Positions 7,039 through 14,242 of a stretch of DNA of 25,392 nt are shown piece after piece; position 1 is the first letter of the stretch, and each line of letters opens with the position of its first letter. This DNA is from an uncultured Bacilli bacterium (GTDB lineage: Bacteria > Bacillota_I > Bacilli_A > RF39 > UBA660): NCBI GenBank assembly GCA_910587325.1, contig CAJUKB010000022.1, forward strand, positions 1 through 25,392. The letters are read 5' to 3'. A program made the translations under genes and the position numbers. Under the pieces are notes generated by a model. The model did not search any database. It saw only the letters and a program-made list of their open reading frames with translations, and was not told the origin of the DNA.

Positions 7039-7068
7039 ATTATAACGAATTTGTGAGAATATAGTGAA
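7039..7068 (-). promoter_or_regulatory. Promoter of the two-component operon with candidate regulator repeats
   Basis: On the minus strand, TTCAC (7068-7064) and CTCAC (7057-7053) are 11 bp apart and lie eight bases before a perfect TATAAT (7044-7039). No good -35 hexamer is present; the repeats occupy its place. The same repeat pattern occurs at 4917-4943, which suggests autoregulation by the encoded regulator. Confidence 0.6.
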
Positions 7069-7070
7069 AA

Positions 7071-7105
7071 AAGAAAAAATCTATAAAGTTTTTCTTTATA
7101 GATTT
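7071..7105 (-). terminator. Terminator of the Cys-His-Asp protein gene
   Basis: A perfect 12-bp stem (AAATCTATAAAG 7077-7088; CTTTATAGATTT 7094-7105) with a five-base loop overlaps the stop codon and is followed on the minus strand by TTTCTTTTTT. It is nearly identical to the terminator at 7891-7918. Confidence 0.8.
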
Positions 7106-7826
7106 AACATAATCTTTTATCGTAATAATGGGCGGTTAATTTTCGAATTTGTCCTTCTTCCACTTCTGCAATATAGCCCGTATAATTTTCATACATGGGA
7201 TGGTTGATATCCTCTGACTTCACTTTAATTCTTGTTTCTTTTTGTTGCCTTTCAAACCCGGAAGGTGCAATACTATTAAAAAATTCTCTTCCTATTTTCT
7301 CTCCTTCTGTTAATTCTTTAGTTTTTTGTTTTTCCATTTCTTGAAGCAAATATTCTCTTACTTGTTTTGCGGTTGCACCACCTAAAACATTTACTTCAAA
7401 AACTTTATCAAACACTTCTTTCCGACAAAGAATATTCAAACAAGGATCAAATACAAATTCTTCTCCATTAAACCTAAAAACAATCCAAGAATGGTAATAG
7501 TCTTTATGCTCAGAAAACTTTAAATACCCTCGGCTAATATAATCGTCATCTTGAAAAAAACAAATAGCACTTGCAGTCGTTTCCCAACACCAACCTTCAA
7601 GTTGTTCTTTTTTCATTAAATATAAAATATTTCCTACATATTTTTTAAAATCTCTCATAAATTCTATTGTTAGATAATGTAGAAGCATGTTTACATATTC
7701 TAATACTTCTGAACTAATATTTTGACTTTTCAAAAAATCAAATTTTTTTTGTTTTTCCCATTGTTCGTTCTCATATAAATCTTTTCCCTCTATCAATTTC
7801 ATCTGTAATATATCCAAAGCATCCAT
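7104..7826 (-). CDS. Putative transglutaminase/papain-like Cys-His-Asp protein
   Basis: This 240-residue protein has no signal peptide or membrane helix. The middle part has the order expected of a transglutaminase-like or papain-like hydrolase: Cys80 in EGWCWETTAS at a helix start, His112 in YYHSWIVFRF, and Asp127 in EEFVFDPCL on the next strand, matching the family's H-x-W ... xxDP pattern. The N-terminal 70 residues and the C-terminal 100 are helical and charged with no recognised domain. ATG 7826 follows AGAGGTG. Its terminator is a near copy of that of the upstream gene, suggesting that the two form a module. The triad is seen; enzymatic activity and substrate are inferred. Confidence 0.6.
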   Translation of the reverse strand: MDALDILQMKLIEGKDLYENEQWEKQKKFDFLKSQNISSEVLEYVNMLLHYLTIEFMRDFKKYVGNILYLMKKEQLEGWCWETTASAICFFQDDDYISRGYLKFSEHKDYYHSWIVFRFNGEEFVFDPCLNILCRKEVFDKVFEVNVLGGATAKQVREYLLQEMEKQKTKELTEGEKIGREFFNSIAPSGFERQQKETRIKVKSEDINHPMYENYTGYIAEVEEGQIRKLTAHYYDKRLC

Positions 7827-7885
7827 CCTATTTCACCTCTTCTTTAATTTTGTTGCTATAATTCCATTTTAAAAAAGAATTAAAA

Positions 7886-7918
7886 ACTAAAAATCTATAA
7901 AGTTTTCTATATAGATTT
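7886..7918 (-). terminator. Terminator of the Cpl-7-motif protein gene
   Basis: AAATCTATA (7891-7899) pairs with TATAGATTT (7910-7918) across the stop codon; on the minus strand TTAGTTTTTA follows. It is nearly the same sequence as the terminator at 7077-7105. Confidence 0.65.
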
Positions 7919-8678
7919 ATCGATAATTTTCGTAATCTTCTGAAGTAGACAATAAATTTCCATTATTATCATAATAAGAAATTTGCTTATCACCATTTTC
8001 ATTCAAATAGGTTATAGAAAAACCACTTTTTATTATAAATTTTCCATCTTCTGAAAGTGTAAACGCATCATCTATGATTGGATACGAATTTTGATAATTT
8101 TCTTCAGTTTCCGTTGTATATAATAGTTTTCCATTGTTATTATAATAAGAAATCTGCTTATCGCCAAATTCATCTAAATAGGTTATAGAATAGCCACTTT
8201 TTTTTACAAACTTCCCATCCTCTGTAAATGTACTCTCCACAAGAGGCTCCATATATTGATAACTTTCTTGCCTATCATACCAATCATTCACCAAAGATCG
8301 TATTGTTTCATAATCGTATCCCGCTTCTTCTAAACGTTGTTTGCGCTCTTCTCCATTACCATATTCTCCTCTAATGACTTCTCTAGCAATAGCACTATAA
8401 ATACTAAACTCCATTTCCCTAGCAAAAAACATTTCATTTTCTTCATAGCTTCTTTTGCCATTTTCATAATCTCTTATTTCTTTCTTATTATGGTTTAAGA
8501 TACTATCCCCTTGTACATTCCATTCCATTTCTTTGCTAACATCATTTGTTACTTCTACTTCACTTGTTTGAAGTGCATATTCTGCAATTAACAAAGTCCC
8601 AAGCCATACTATACCTGCTTGAATTATCCTATTTCCATTTATTTTCTTTGCAAAATCGCGAATATTTTTGAATTTCAT
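7917..8678 (-). CDS. Membrane-anchored protein with a Cpl-7-like motif and twin C-terminal repeats
   Basis: The 253-residue protein has a basic N-terminus, one hydrophobic helix at about 19-35 and a polar remainder presumably outside the cell. Residues 97-133 resemble the CW_7 (Cpl-7) cell-wall-binding motif: REVIRGEYGNGEERKQRL then EEAGYDYETIRSLVN matches the family's EVIxGxWGNGxxRxxRL and AAGYDYxxVQxxVN. Only one copy is present, whereas endolysins usually carry two or three. Residues 151-190 and 208-247 are two close copies of a 40-residue unit (DGKF, SITYL, GDKQISYY, NNG) with a YwqK/MORN-like YxxNG rhythm. ATG 8678 follows AGGGGAT. It could be a wall-binding surface protein; no catalytic domain is visible. 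Confidence 0.6.
   Translation of the reverse strand: MKFKNIRDFAKKINGNRIIQAGIVWLGTLLIAEYALQTSEVEVTNDVSKEMEWNVQGDSILNHNKKEIRDYENGKRSYEENEMFFAREMEFSIYSAIAREVIRGEYGNGEERKQRLEEAGYDYETIRSLVNDWYDRQESYQYMEPLVESTFTEDGKFVKKSGYSITYLDEFGDKQISYYNNNGKLLYTTETEENYQNSYPIIDDAFTLSEDGKFIIKSGFSITYLNENGDKQISYYDNNGNLLSTSEDYENYR
7938..8228 (-). repeat. Internal tandem duplication, two 120-bp units
   Basis: Units 8109-8228 and 7938-8057 encode near-identical 40-residue segments inside the Cpl-7-motif protein, separated by about 17 codons. The DNA is also clearly similar, so the duplication is fairly recent. Confidence 0.8.
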
Positions 8679-8709
8679 TACAAAATCCCCTCTTTCCTAA
8701 TTGTCTGTT

Positions 8710-8738
8710 ATCCTATCAAAAAGCCTAACAAAAGTCAA
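8710..8738 (-). promoter_or_regulatory. Promoter of the Cpl-7-motif protein gene
   Basis: On the minus strand TTGACT (8738-8733) and TAGGAT (8715-8710) are spaced by 17 bp, about 30 bp before the start codon. Confidence 0.55.
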
Positions 8739-8774
8739 ATAATTCTATAATTTATATTGGCTAAATGTACCAAA

Positions 8775-8800
8775 CAAAAAGAGACAATTACTTATCTCTT
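8775..8800 (-). terminator. pheT terminator
   Basis: AAGAGA (8800-8795 on the minus strand) pairs with TCTCTT (8784-8779), followed by TTTGTTT. The stem overlaps the pheT stop codon. Confidence 0.6.
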
Positions 8801-11160
8801 AAAACCGCATTACATTCACTTTCTACTTTTTTAATAATCGTGTTAAAGACTTCCATAACTTCCTCTTCTTCTAAAGTGCGCGTATTATCTTTAAATACCA
8901 ACTTATACGCAATGGATTTCTTTCCTTCTTCTATATTTGGATATAAATCAAATACTGCTACACTATCAAGCATTCTCTTGCCTTCTTTTTTTATGACATT
9001 TTTAATAGTTTCACTATCAACGGAGTTATCCACAATAAAGGCAACATCTTTTGTAATCTCAGGATACTTACTTGCTTCTTTATATTTGATTGGTTTTACA
9101 CTAGCTTTATATAACGCATTCATCTCAATTTCACATACATAAATTTCTTCCTTTTTCATACTTGGATGAATTCTACCTATAACTCCGATTTTCTCTCTAT
9201 CCAAATAAATACCTGCACTAATACCTGGATGTAGACTATCAATACTTTCTCGTACAAAAGAAATACGATTTTTAAATCCTAAATAATCAAGTAAATTTTC
9301 AACAATTCCCTTTAGTAAATAAAAATCCACTTTTACAACTATACTCTGCCATTCATTTAAAATATAATTTCCTTTCATAAGGATTGCTACTTTCGTCATT
9401 TCCTCAAAATTACTATCGTATGTTTTGGCAATTTCATAAAGCATGACATCTTTTACATTTCTCTTTTTGTTATATTCGTATGTATTTAATAAAGAAGGAA
9501 GTAAACTTGTACGAAGTACACTCTTATCAACACTCATAGCATTTGGTAACACTAAATTTTCACGTTCATCGTATTTAAACGTAGAAGCCATATCAGGACT
9601 TGTAAGCGTATAGGTTTTACACTCGTTTAATCCAAGCGTTCTTAAACGCTTGCTAATCAATTTCCTGATTTTAACATCTCCAACATATTCTCCACGACGT
9701 GCTACTCCTTTAGGTAATGTTGAAACTAAATTATGATAACCATAAAGTCTACCTATTTCTTCTGCAATATCATTAACATTGGCATCGATATCTAATCTTC
9801 TACTAGGTATGGTTACAGTAAATACATCTTTATCTAATGTATAGGCAAAACCAAGACGTTTTAACTCTACTTCCATCATATTTGTATCAATAACAATTCC
9901 AAGCATACGATTTACATCACTTGCTTTAAACGTAACTATTTTAGGTGTTTTATCAATCACATCATGAGAAACAGTATCCCTTAAAATGGTTGCGTCTGCA
10001 TATTTCTCTAGCAAATGACAGGCTCTTTCAATCGCCATCTCGGTATACTCATAACTTAAACCTTTCCCATAACGAATACTAGCCTCACTTTTTAAATTTA
10101 AGTGACTAGCCGTATTACGGATACTTACGGCGTCAAAAATAGCACTTTCAATTAAAATATTTTGTGTTGAGTCATCCACATCTGTATTTAACCCACCCAT
10201 AACTCCTGCAATACAAACTGGTTTTTCACCATCTGTAATTACAATATCACTTGAATTTAAAACTCTTTCTTTATTATCTAAAGTTGTAATCTCCTCATTT
10301 TCTTTAGCATCACGAACAACAATTTTATCCCCTAATTTATCTTTATCAAAAAAATGTAAGGGTTGTCCAAATTCAAGCATAACGTAATTCGAAATATCCA
10401 CAACATTATTAATAGGACGCATTCCTGCTGCAGTTAGTCTTTTTTTAATAAAATCAGGTGACTCTTTTAGTTTTACATTCTTTACCATCTTGGCTAAATA
10501 AAATGGGCATTTTTCGGTTTCAACTTTTAAAGAGAAATGATTGTTGATAGAGTCACTATCTTCTTTAAAATCACGATTAGGCAAAGTCACTTCTTTATTC
10601 AAAATAGAAGCAATTTCATAAGCAAAACCAATATGATAATAGCAATCGTTGTTTCTATGTTTATGAATATCTAATTCATATAAAGTATCGTCATATCCTA
10701 AATATTTTAAAGCGTCTACTCCAACAGGTGCATTTTCTTCTAACTCATGAATTCCTTTGTTGTAATTCTCTTCTGTTTTTTCTTCTACACCAAGTTCAAA
10801 TAGTGCACAAATCATTCCGTTAGATTCTACTCCACGTATTTTACTTTTCTTTATTTCAAAATCTCCAGGCAAAACGGCACCAGGAAGGGCAACAATCACC
10901 TTTATTCCTTTACGAACATTAGAAGCCCCACAAACAATTTGGTAAGTTTCTTCATCACTAATACGAACCTCACATACATGCAAATGGTCGCTATCAGGGT
11001 GATTACTACATTCTAACACTTCTCCAACTACTAAATGGTCAATATGATTCGTAATGACTTTTTCAACATTAATTCCCGCTTTAGTAATTTTTACTGCTAA
11101 CTCTTGTAAATCTTCATTTGTAATATCTACGTAATCACTTACCCACTCTAAACTAATCAT
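8788..11160 (-). CDS. pheT: Phenylalanyl-tRNA synthetase beta subunit
   Basis: It encodes 790 residues, close to the usual length of about 800. With PheS it forms the alpha2-beta2 enzyme that charges tRNA-Phe; beta contributes tRNA binding and editing of Tyr-tRNA-Phe. Visible are the EMAP-like tRNA-binding domain (HLVVGEVLECSNHPDSDHL), the B3/B4 editing region (KRLTAAGMRPINNVVDISNYVMLEFGQP, in two runs), the GVMGG and ESAIFDAVSIRNTA segments, the B5 domain, a catalytic-like core (VLRTSLLPSLL) and a C-terminal ferredoxin-fold anticodon-binding domain (EASKYPEITKDVAFIVD). The start is ATG 11160 after GAGGAG, not the longer frame at 11187. ATGATTAG joins its start to the pheS stop, an 8-bp overlap giving coupled, near-equal synthesis. 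Confidence 0.98.
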   Translation of the reverse strand: MISLEWVSDYVDITNEDLQELAVKITKAGINVEKVITNHIDHLVVGEVLECSNHPDSDHLHVCEVRISDEETYQIVCGASNVRKGIKVIVALPGAVLPGDFEIKKSKIRGVESNGMICALFELGVEEKTEENYNKGIHELEENAPVGVDALKYLGYDDTLYELDIHKHRNNDCYYHIGFAYEIASILNKEVTLPNRDFKEDSDSINNHFSLKVETEKCPFYLAKMVKNVKLKESPDFIKKRLTAAGMRPINNVVDISNYVMLEFGQPLHFFDKDKLGDKIVVRDAKENEEITTLDNKERVLNSSDIVITDGEKPVCIAGVMGGLNTDVDDSTQNILIESAIFDAVSIRNTASHLNLKSEASIRYGKGLSYEYTEMAIERACHLLEKYADATILRDTVSHDVIDKTPKIVTFKASDVNRMLGIVIDTNMMEVELKRLGFAYTLDKDVFTVTIPSRRLDIDANVNDIAEEIGRLYGYHNLVSTLPKGVARRGEYVGDVKIRKLISKRLRTLGLNECKTYTLTSPDMASTFKYDERENLVLPNAMSVDKSVLRTSLLPSLLNTYEYNKKRNVKDVMLYEIAKTYDSNFEEMTKVAILMKGNYILNEWQSIVVKVDFYLLKGIVENLLDYLGFKNRISFVRESIDSLHPGISAGIYLDREKIGVIGRIHPSMKKEEIYVCEIEMNALYKASVKPIKYKEASKYPEITKDVAFIVDNSVDSETIKNVIKKEGKRMLDSVAVFDLYPNIEEGKKSIAYKLVFKDNTRTLEEEEVMEVFNTIIKKVESECNAVLRDK

Positions 11161-12202
11161 TGTCTTTCTCCTCTCTATCAAATACACTTAACTCACGTAA
11201 ATCTGTTTGGTAAAACGTTCTAATATCGTTGATACCATACTTAAGCATTGCAAGTCGCTCTGCCCCAAAACCAAAAGCAAATCCTGTCCATATACTTGGG
11301 TCATATCCACAGTTTCTTAACACATTAGGGTGAACAATCCCTGCTCCACTTACTGTAATCCAGCCAGAATTTTTACACAAACTACAACCTTTTCCTTTAC
11401 AAACAAAGCAAGAAATATCCGTTTCAACAGATGGTTCTGTAAATTGATAATAACTTGGTCTAAATCTTGTCTCGCAAGACTCCCCAAACAACTTTTTAAA
11501 TACAACATCCATCGTTCCTTTTAAATCCGATAGACTTACTTCTTTGTCAACTAGCAAACCTTCTATTTGCATAAATTGATGAGAATGGGTGGCGTCATCG
11601 TCATCCCTTCTATAAGTCTTACCAGGACAAATCATACGAATTGGTGTATTTCCTCCAGCACGCAACATCGTTCTTGCTTGCACTGGAGAAGTTTGACTAC
11701 GAAGTAATATCTCTTCCTCTTTCAAATAAAACGTATCTTGCGCGTCTCTTGCTGGATGTCCTTTTGGAATATTCAAAAGTTCAAAGTTAAATTTATCTTC
11801 TTCTACCTCTGGTCCATCGACAACATCATAACCCATAGACATAAAGACACTTTCTACTTCTTCAATAATCTTTTCTAAAATATTAGGAGCCCCAACAGGG
11901 ATCTTCGTTCCAGGTAAAGTAATATCAATTTGTTCTTTTTCTAGTTTTTCTCTAATTTCTGCCTCTTCATAATATTTGATTTTCTCTTCTATTTTCGAAC
12001 TAATCTCCGTTTTTAGTTCATTCAAAACTTTACCAAACTCTTTTTTTCCTTCATCCAACTCTTTTAAGTGCGTTGTTAGTTCACTTATTGGTCCTTTTTT
12101 TCCTAAATAAGTAACCTTAATTTCATTCATTTCCTTTAAATTCTGTGCCTTACTAATACTTTCTAAGGCTTCACTTTTTATTTGTTCTACTTTTTCTTTC
12201 AT
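11153..12202 (-). CDS. pheS: Phenylalanyl-tRNA synthetase alpha subunit
   Basis: The 349-residue catalytic subunit activates Phe with ATP. It has the N-terminal coiled coil, the class II core with GHPARDAQDTFYL, LRSQTSPVQARTM, motif 2 (CPGKTYRRDDDDATHSHQF), SYYQFTEPSVE in the Phe pocket, the CFVCKGKGCSLC loop common in Firmicutes and motif 3 (GFGAERLAMLKYGIND). ATG 12202 follows AAGGAGG. Only 29 bases separate it from the end of the YhcG-like pseudogene, with no promoter there, so transcription must come from further upstream. The Phe T-box at 13960-14197 is the natural source and would adjust expression to uncharged tRNA-Phe. Confidence 0.98.
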   Translation of the reverse strand: MKEKVEQIKSEALESISKAQNLKEMNEIKVTYLGKKGPISELTTHLKELDEGKKEFGKVLNELKTEISSKIEEKIKYYEEAEIREKLEKEQIDITLPGTKIPVGAPNILEKIIEEVESVFMSMGYDVVDGPEVEEDKFNFELLNIPKGHPARDAQDTFYLKEEEILLRSQTSPVQARTMLRAGGNTPIRMICPGKTYRRDDDDATHSHQFMQIEGLLVDKEVSLSDLKGTMDVVFKKLFGESCETRFRPSYYQFTEPSVETDISCFVCKGKGCSLCKNSGWITVSGAGIVHPNVLRNCGYDPSIWTGFAFGFGAERLAMLKYGINDIRTFYQTDLRELSVFDREEKDND

Positions 12203-12231
12203 TCTATTTCCTCCTTTAAAACTTTTTCTAC

Positions 12232-13240
12232 TTAATTAATGAGTTGTTCTTTATTTGGAATATAATACGTATAAGTTGATGCAAATACATGATTAGATAA
12301 TCCTCCTAAGGCATATTCCATTGTCACTTCATTTTTTCCCTTACAAAGAATAATACCAATAGTTTCATTATCAAATTCATCTCTAATTTCATTATTATAA
12401 TAATTGACATACATATTCATTTGCCCTACATACTCCGGCTTCATATCATCTATCTTTAAATCAATTAATACATACGATCTAAGAATTTTATTATAAAATA
12501 CTAAATCTACATAATAATGCGTATTATTATCCAAGGTAATTCTTGATTGATTACCAACATACATAAATCCTTTACCAAGTTCCATTAAAAAACTTGATAG
12601 ATGATTGATTAAATTTTTTTTAAATCACTTTCTAATATTTTTTTATTTTCTGGAATTCCTAAAAACTCAAAAACATAAGGCTCTCTTAAAATATCAATTG
12701 GATTTTGTGGAGTTTGACCTCGTTTTGCTAATTCATAAACTTTCTTCTTATTCGTATTTCCTTTTGAAAGTAATAAACGTTGAACAATGAAGAATCAATC
12801 TGCCGTTTTAACTCCCTTTTAGACCATTTTGAATTAATACATTCTTTTTCATAAAACGCTCGTTCATCATCTTCTATATATATTAAATAACAATAATGAC
12901 TCCAACACAATTTGCCAGCCAGTGGTTGGCAATTCTTATATTTACTATAAAAAAGCCTCATATTTTGCAATCCAGATCTAATAAATCCACTACCAAATTT
13001 TTCTGTTAATCTTTTAGACCATTTCTTAAGTAACTCTTTGCCATATAGAGCACGTATATTTCCTTTTTGCTCATTCTCTACAATTACTTTTCCAATCAAA
13101 AAATATGTATTTACCAGTGTATCATTGATTTGATACACCATCTTTTCTTTATTTTTAGTAATAATAGAAGATATTTCTGTATATAATTCATTTAATAACT
13201 TATCTTCGTTTTTACTAGTTTTTTCTAACAAATTATTCAT
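12232..13240 (-). pseudogene. YhcG/DUF1016 PD-(D/E)XK nuclease gene with two frameshifts
   Basis: Three successive frames together spell a complete DUF1016 protein. Frame one (13240 to about 12783) is the N-terminal domain: ALYGKELLKKWSKRLTEKFG, NMRLFYSKY, LCWSHYCYLI, FYEKECINSKWSKRELKRQI. After RQIDSSLF one base is missing near 12781; restoring it gives RLLLSKGNTNKKKVYELA. Frame two continues to FEFLGIPENKKILESDLKK, then an A8 run (complement of 12606-12613) is one base short; adding it gives NLINHLSSFLMELGKGF and joins frame three, the nuclease domain with YYVDLVFY, VLIDLKIDDMKPEYVGQM and IGIILCKGKN. The catalytic Asp and DxK residues are intact. YhcG proteins are associated with restriction-modification loci and proposed DNA processing. 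Two independent one-base losses argue for decay, but homopolymer sequencing error is possible at the second. Confidence 0.85.
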
Positions 13241-13251
13241 AATACCCCCTT

Positions 13252-13838
13252 CTATACCAAAAAATTCATAACTAAATCTATCATAACTTCTTTTTCTTTT
13301 GGGTTTGACTCTGCTATTAAAAGTGTAATAGATGCAAGTGTATTATTATCTATCACTTGTTTATTTTCTTTATATAAAATATTATATTTTTGTAAAAAGA
13401 AGATGAATAGTGTAGCAGCAATTCTTTTATTCCCATCAATAAAAGCATGATTTTTCACAGTTAAGTAAAGCATATTAGCACACTTTTCTTCAAGAGTTGG
13501 ATAAACATCTTTTCCCCCAAACGATTGATAAAGACAATACCATTTTGTGATTTTACACGGTACCCAACGCTAATAATCATATCTAAATTATAATATTGTA
13601 CCTTATACGTTTTGCCATCATTTGCAGTATGCTCAAAAAATGAGCATACTGCACTTTCTACTAACTCCTCATCTTTATAAATATTTTGAATATGCCTAGT
13701 AATAGTTTTTCTATCTTTACCAAACAATTCAGCCATTTGACTTTGATTCAACCAGACTGTCTCATCTTTCATATTTACTTCTAATTTTACCCTTTGATTT
13801 TCAAACAAAATTATTTCATTTTTATTTTCCATTTTCAT
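13252..13838 (-). pseudogene. RhuM-Fic fusion gene with out-of-frame internal deletion
   Basis: The first frame (13461-13838) is the RhuM N-terminal domain: LEVNMKDETVWLNQSQMAELFG, a KDRKTITRHIQNIY helix-turn-helix and YNLDMIISVGYRVKSQNG. The second frame begins near 13540 with YQSFGGKDVYPTLEEK, then NHAFIDGNKRIAATLF, the Fic/Doc signature H-x-F-x-D-G-N-K-R, and ends with LLIAESNPKEKEVMIDLVM. Known RhuM/Fic proteins join these by over 100 residues (WAxxxL onwards), which are missing here, and the halves are one frame apart. A deletion near 13540 is the simplest reading. Fic proteins AMPylate targets, but this copy cannot produce the full enzyme. ATG 13838 follows GAAAGGAAAA. A short Fic-motif fragment (from about 13473) could still be made. 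Confidence 0.8.
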
Positions 13839-13959
13839 TTTTCCTTTCTTTTTAAATCAACCATACTCATTTAACCCCTTACCCCATTCCATTTTAAAAG
13901 ACAAAACAAATTTTCACAATTATAAACTCACTATATTCAAAAAAACTCAATCACACCAT

Positions 13960-14197
13960 AAAAAATCCCTCACATATATTGCAAGGGACGAAAAAGACAT
14001 TTTTCCGCGGTACCACCCAAATTCTAGAAACAAATTCTAGCACTCTATTTAGATTTAACGCATACATTACGATTCAAACTCAAGTATAGTGAAATTCGCT
14101 TGTATTCTTATCTTTGGATACTTCCAGCGTATCATACCCAATCTCTTTTTAGAAGTAATACAACCTACTTAAAATATATACTTTCAAACGTTTCATT
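13960..14197 (-). promoter_or_regulatory. T-box riboswitch with Phe (UUC) specifier
   Basis: On the minus strand the leader holds, in order: Stem I with an AGAGA internal-bulge motif and GCTGGAAG-type distal loop; a specifier loop GAATTTCAC with TTC at 14093-14091; a small CTAGAA-type stem; the T-box sequence GGGTGGTACCGCGG (14018-14005); and a terminator pairing TCCCTTGCA with TGTGAGGGA before six T ending at 13960. Uncharged tRNA-Phe would pair its anticodon with the specifier and its CCA end with the T-box bulge, preventing termination. The first gene after it is the RhuM-Fic pseudogene; pheS begins 1.76 kb later. The UUC specifier shows that the leader belongs to pheST. Confidence 0.95.
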
Positions 14198-14203
14198 AAT
14201 CAC

Positions 14204-14231
14204 ATTATAGCACAAATAGTTAGATAAACAA
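14204..14231 (-). promoter_or_regulatory. Promoter of the T-box leader
   Basis: TTGTTT (14231-14226) and perfect TATAAT (14209-14204) are spaced by 16 bp on the minus strand, with an extended TGC before the -10. Confidence 0.65.
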
Positions 14232-14242
14232 GCAAGAATTAA

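Noticed and set aside
8765..9142. Plus-strand open frame opposite the end of pheT
   Set aside because: It is antisense to a well-conserved part of pheT, lacks a ribosome binding site and its translation is low-complexity Ser/Leu/Thr.
12605..12790. Plus-strand 61-codon open frame
   Set aside because: It is antisense to the middle frame of the YhcG relic, whose translation matches the family.
13839..13959. Separate promoter for the RhuM-Fic relic after the T-box terminator
   Set aside because: TTTATAAT is present near 13925, but the nearest TTGAGT or TTGAAT hexamers are at unsuitable distances (about 20 and 10 bp).
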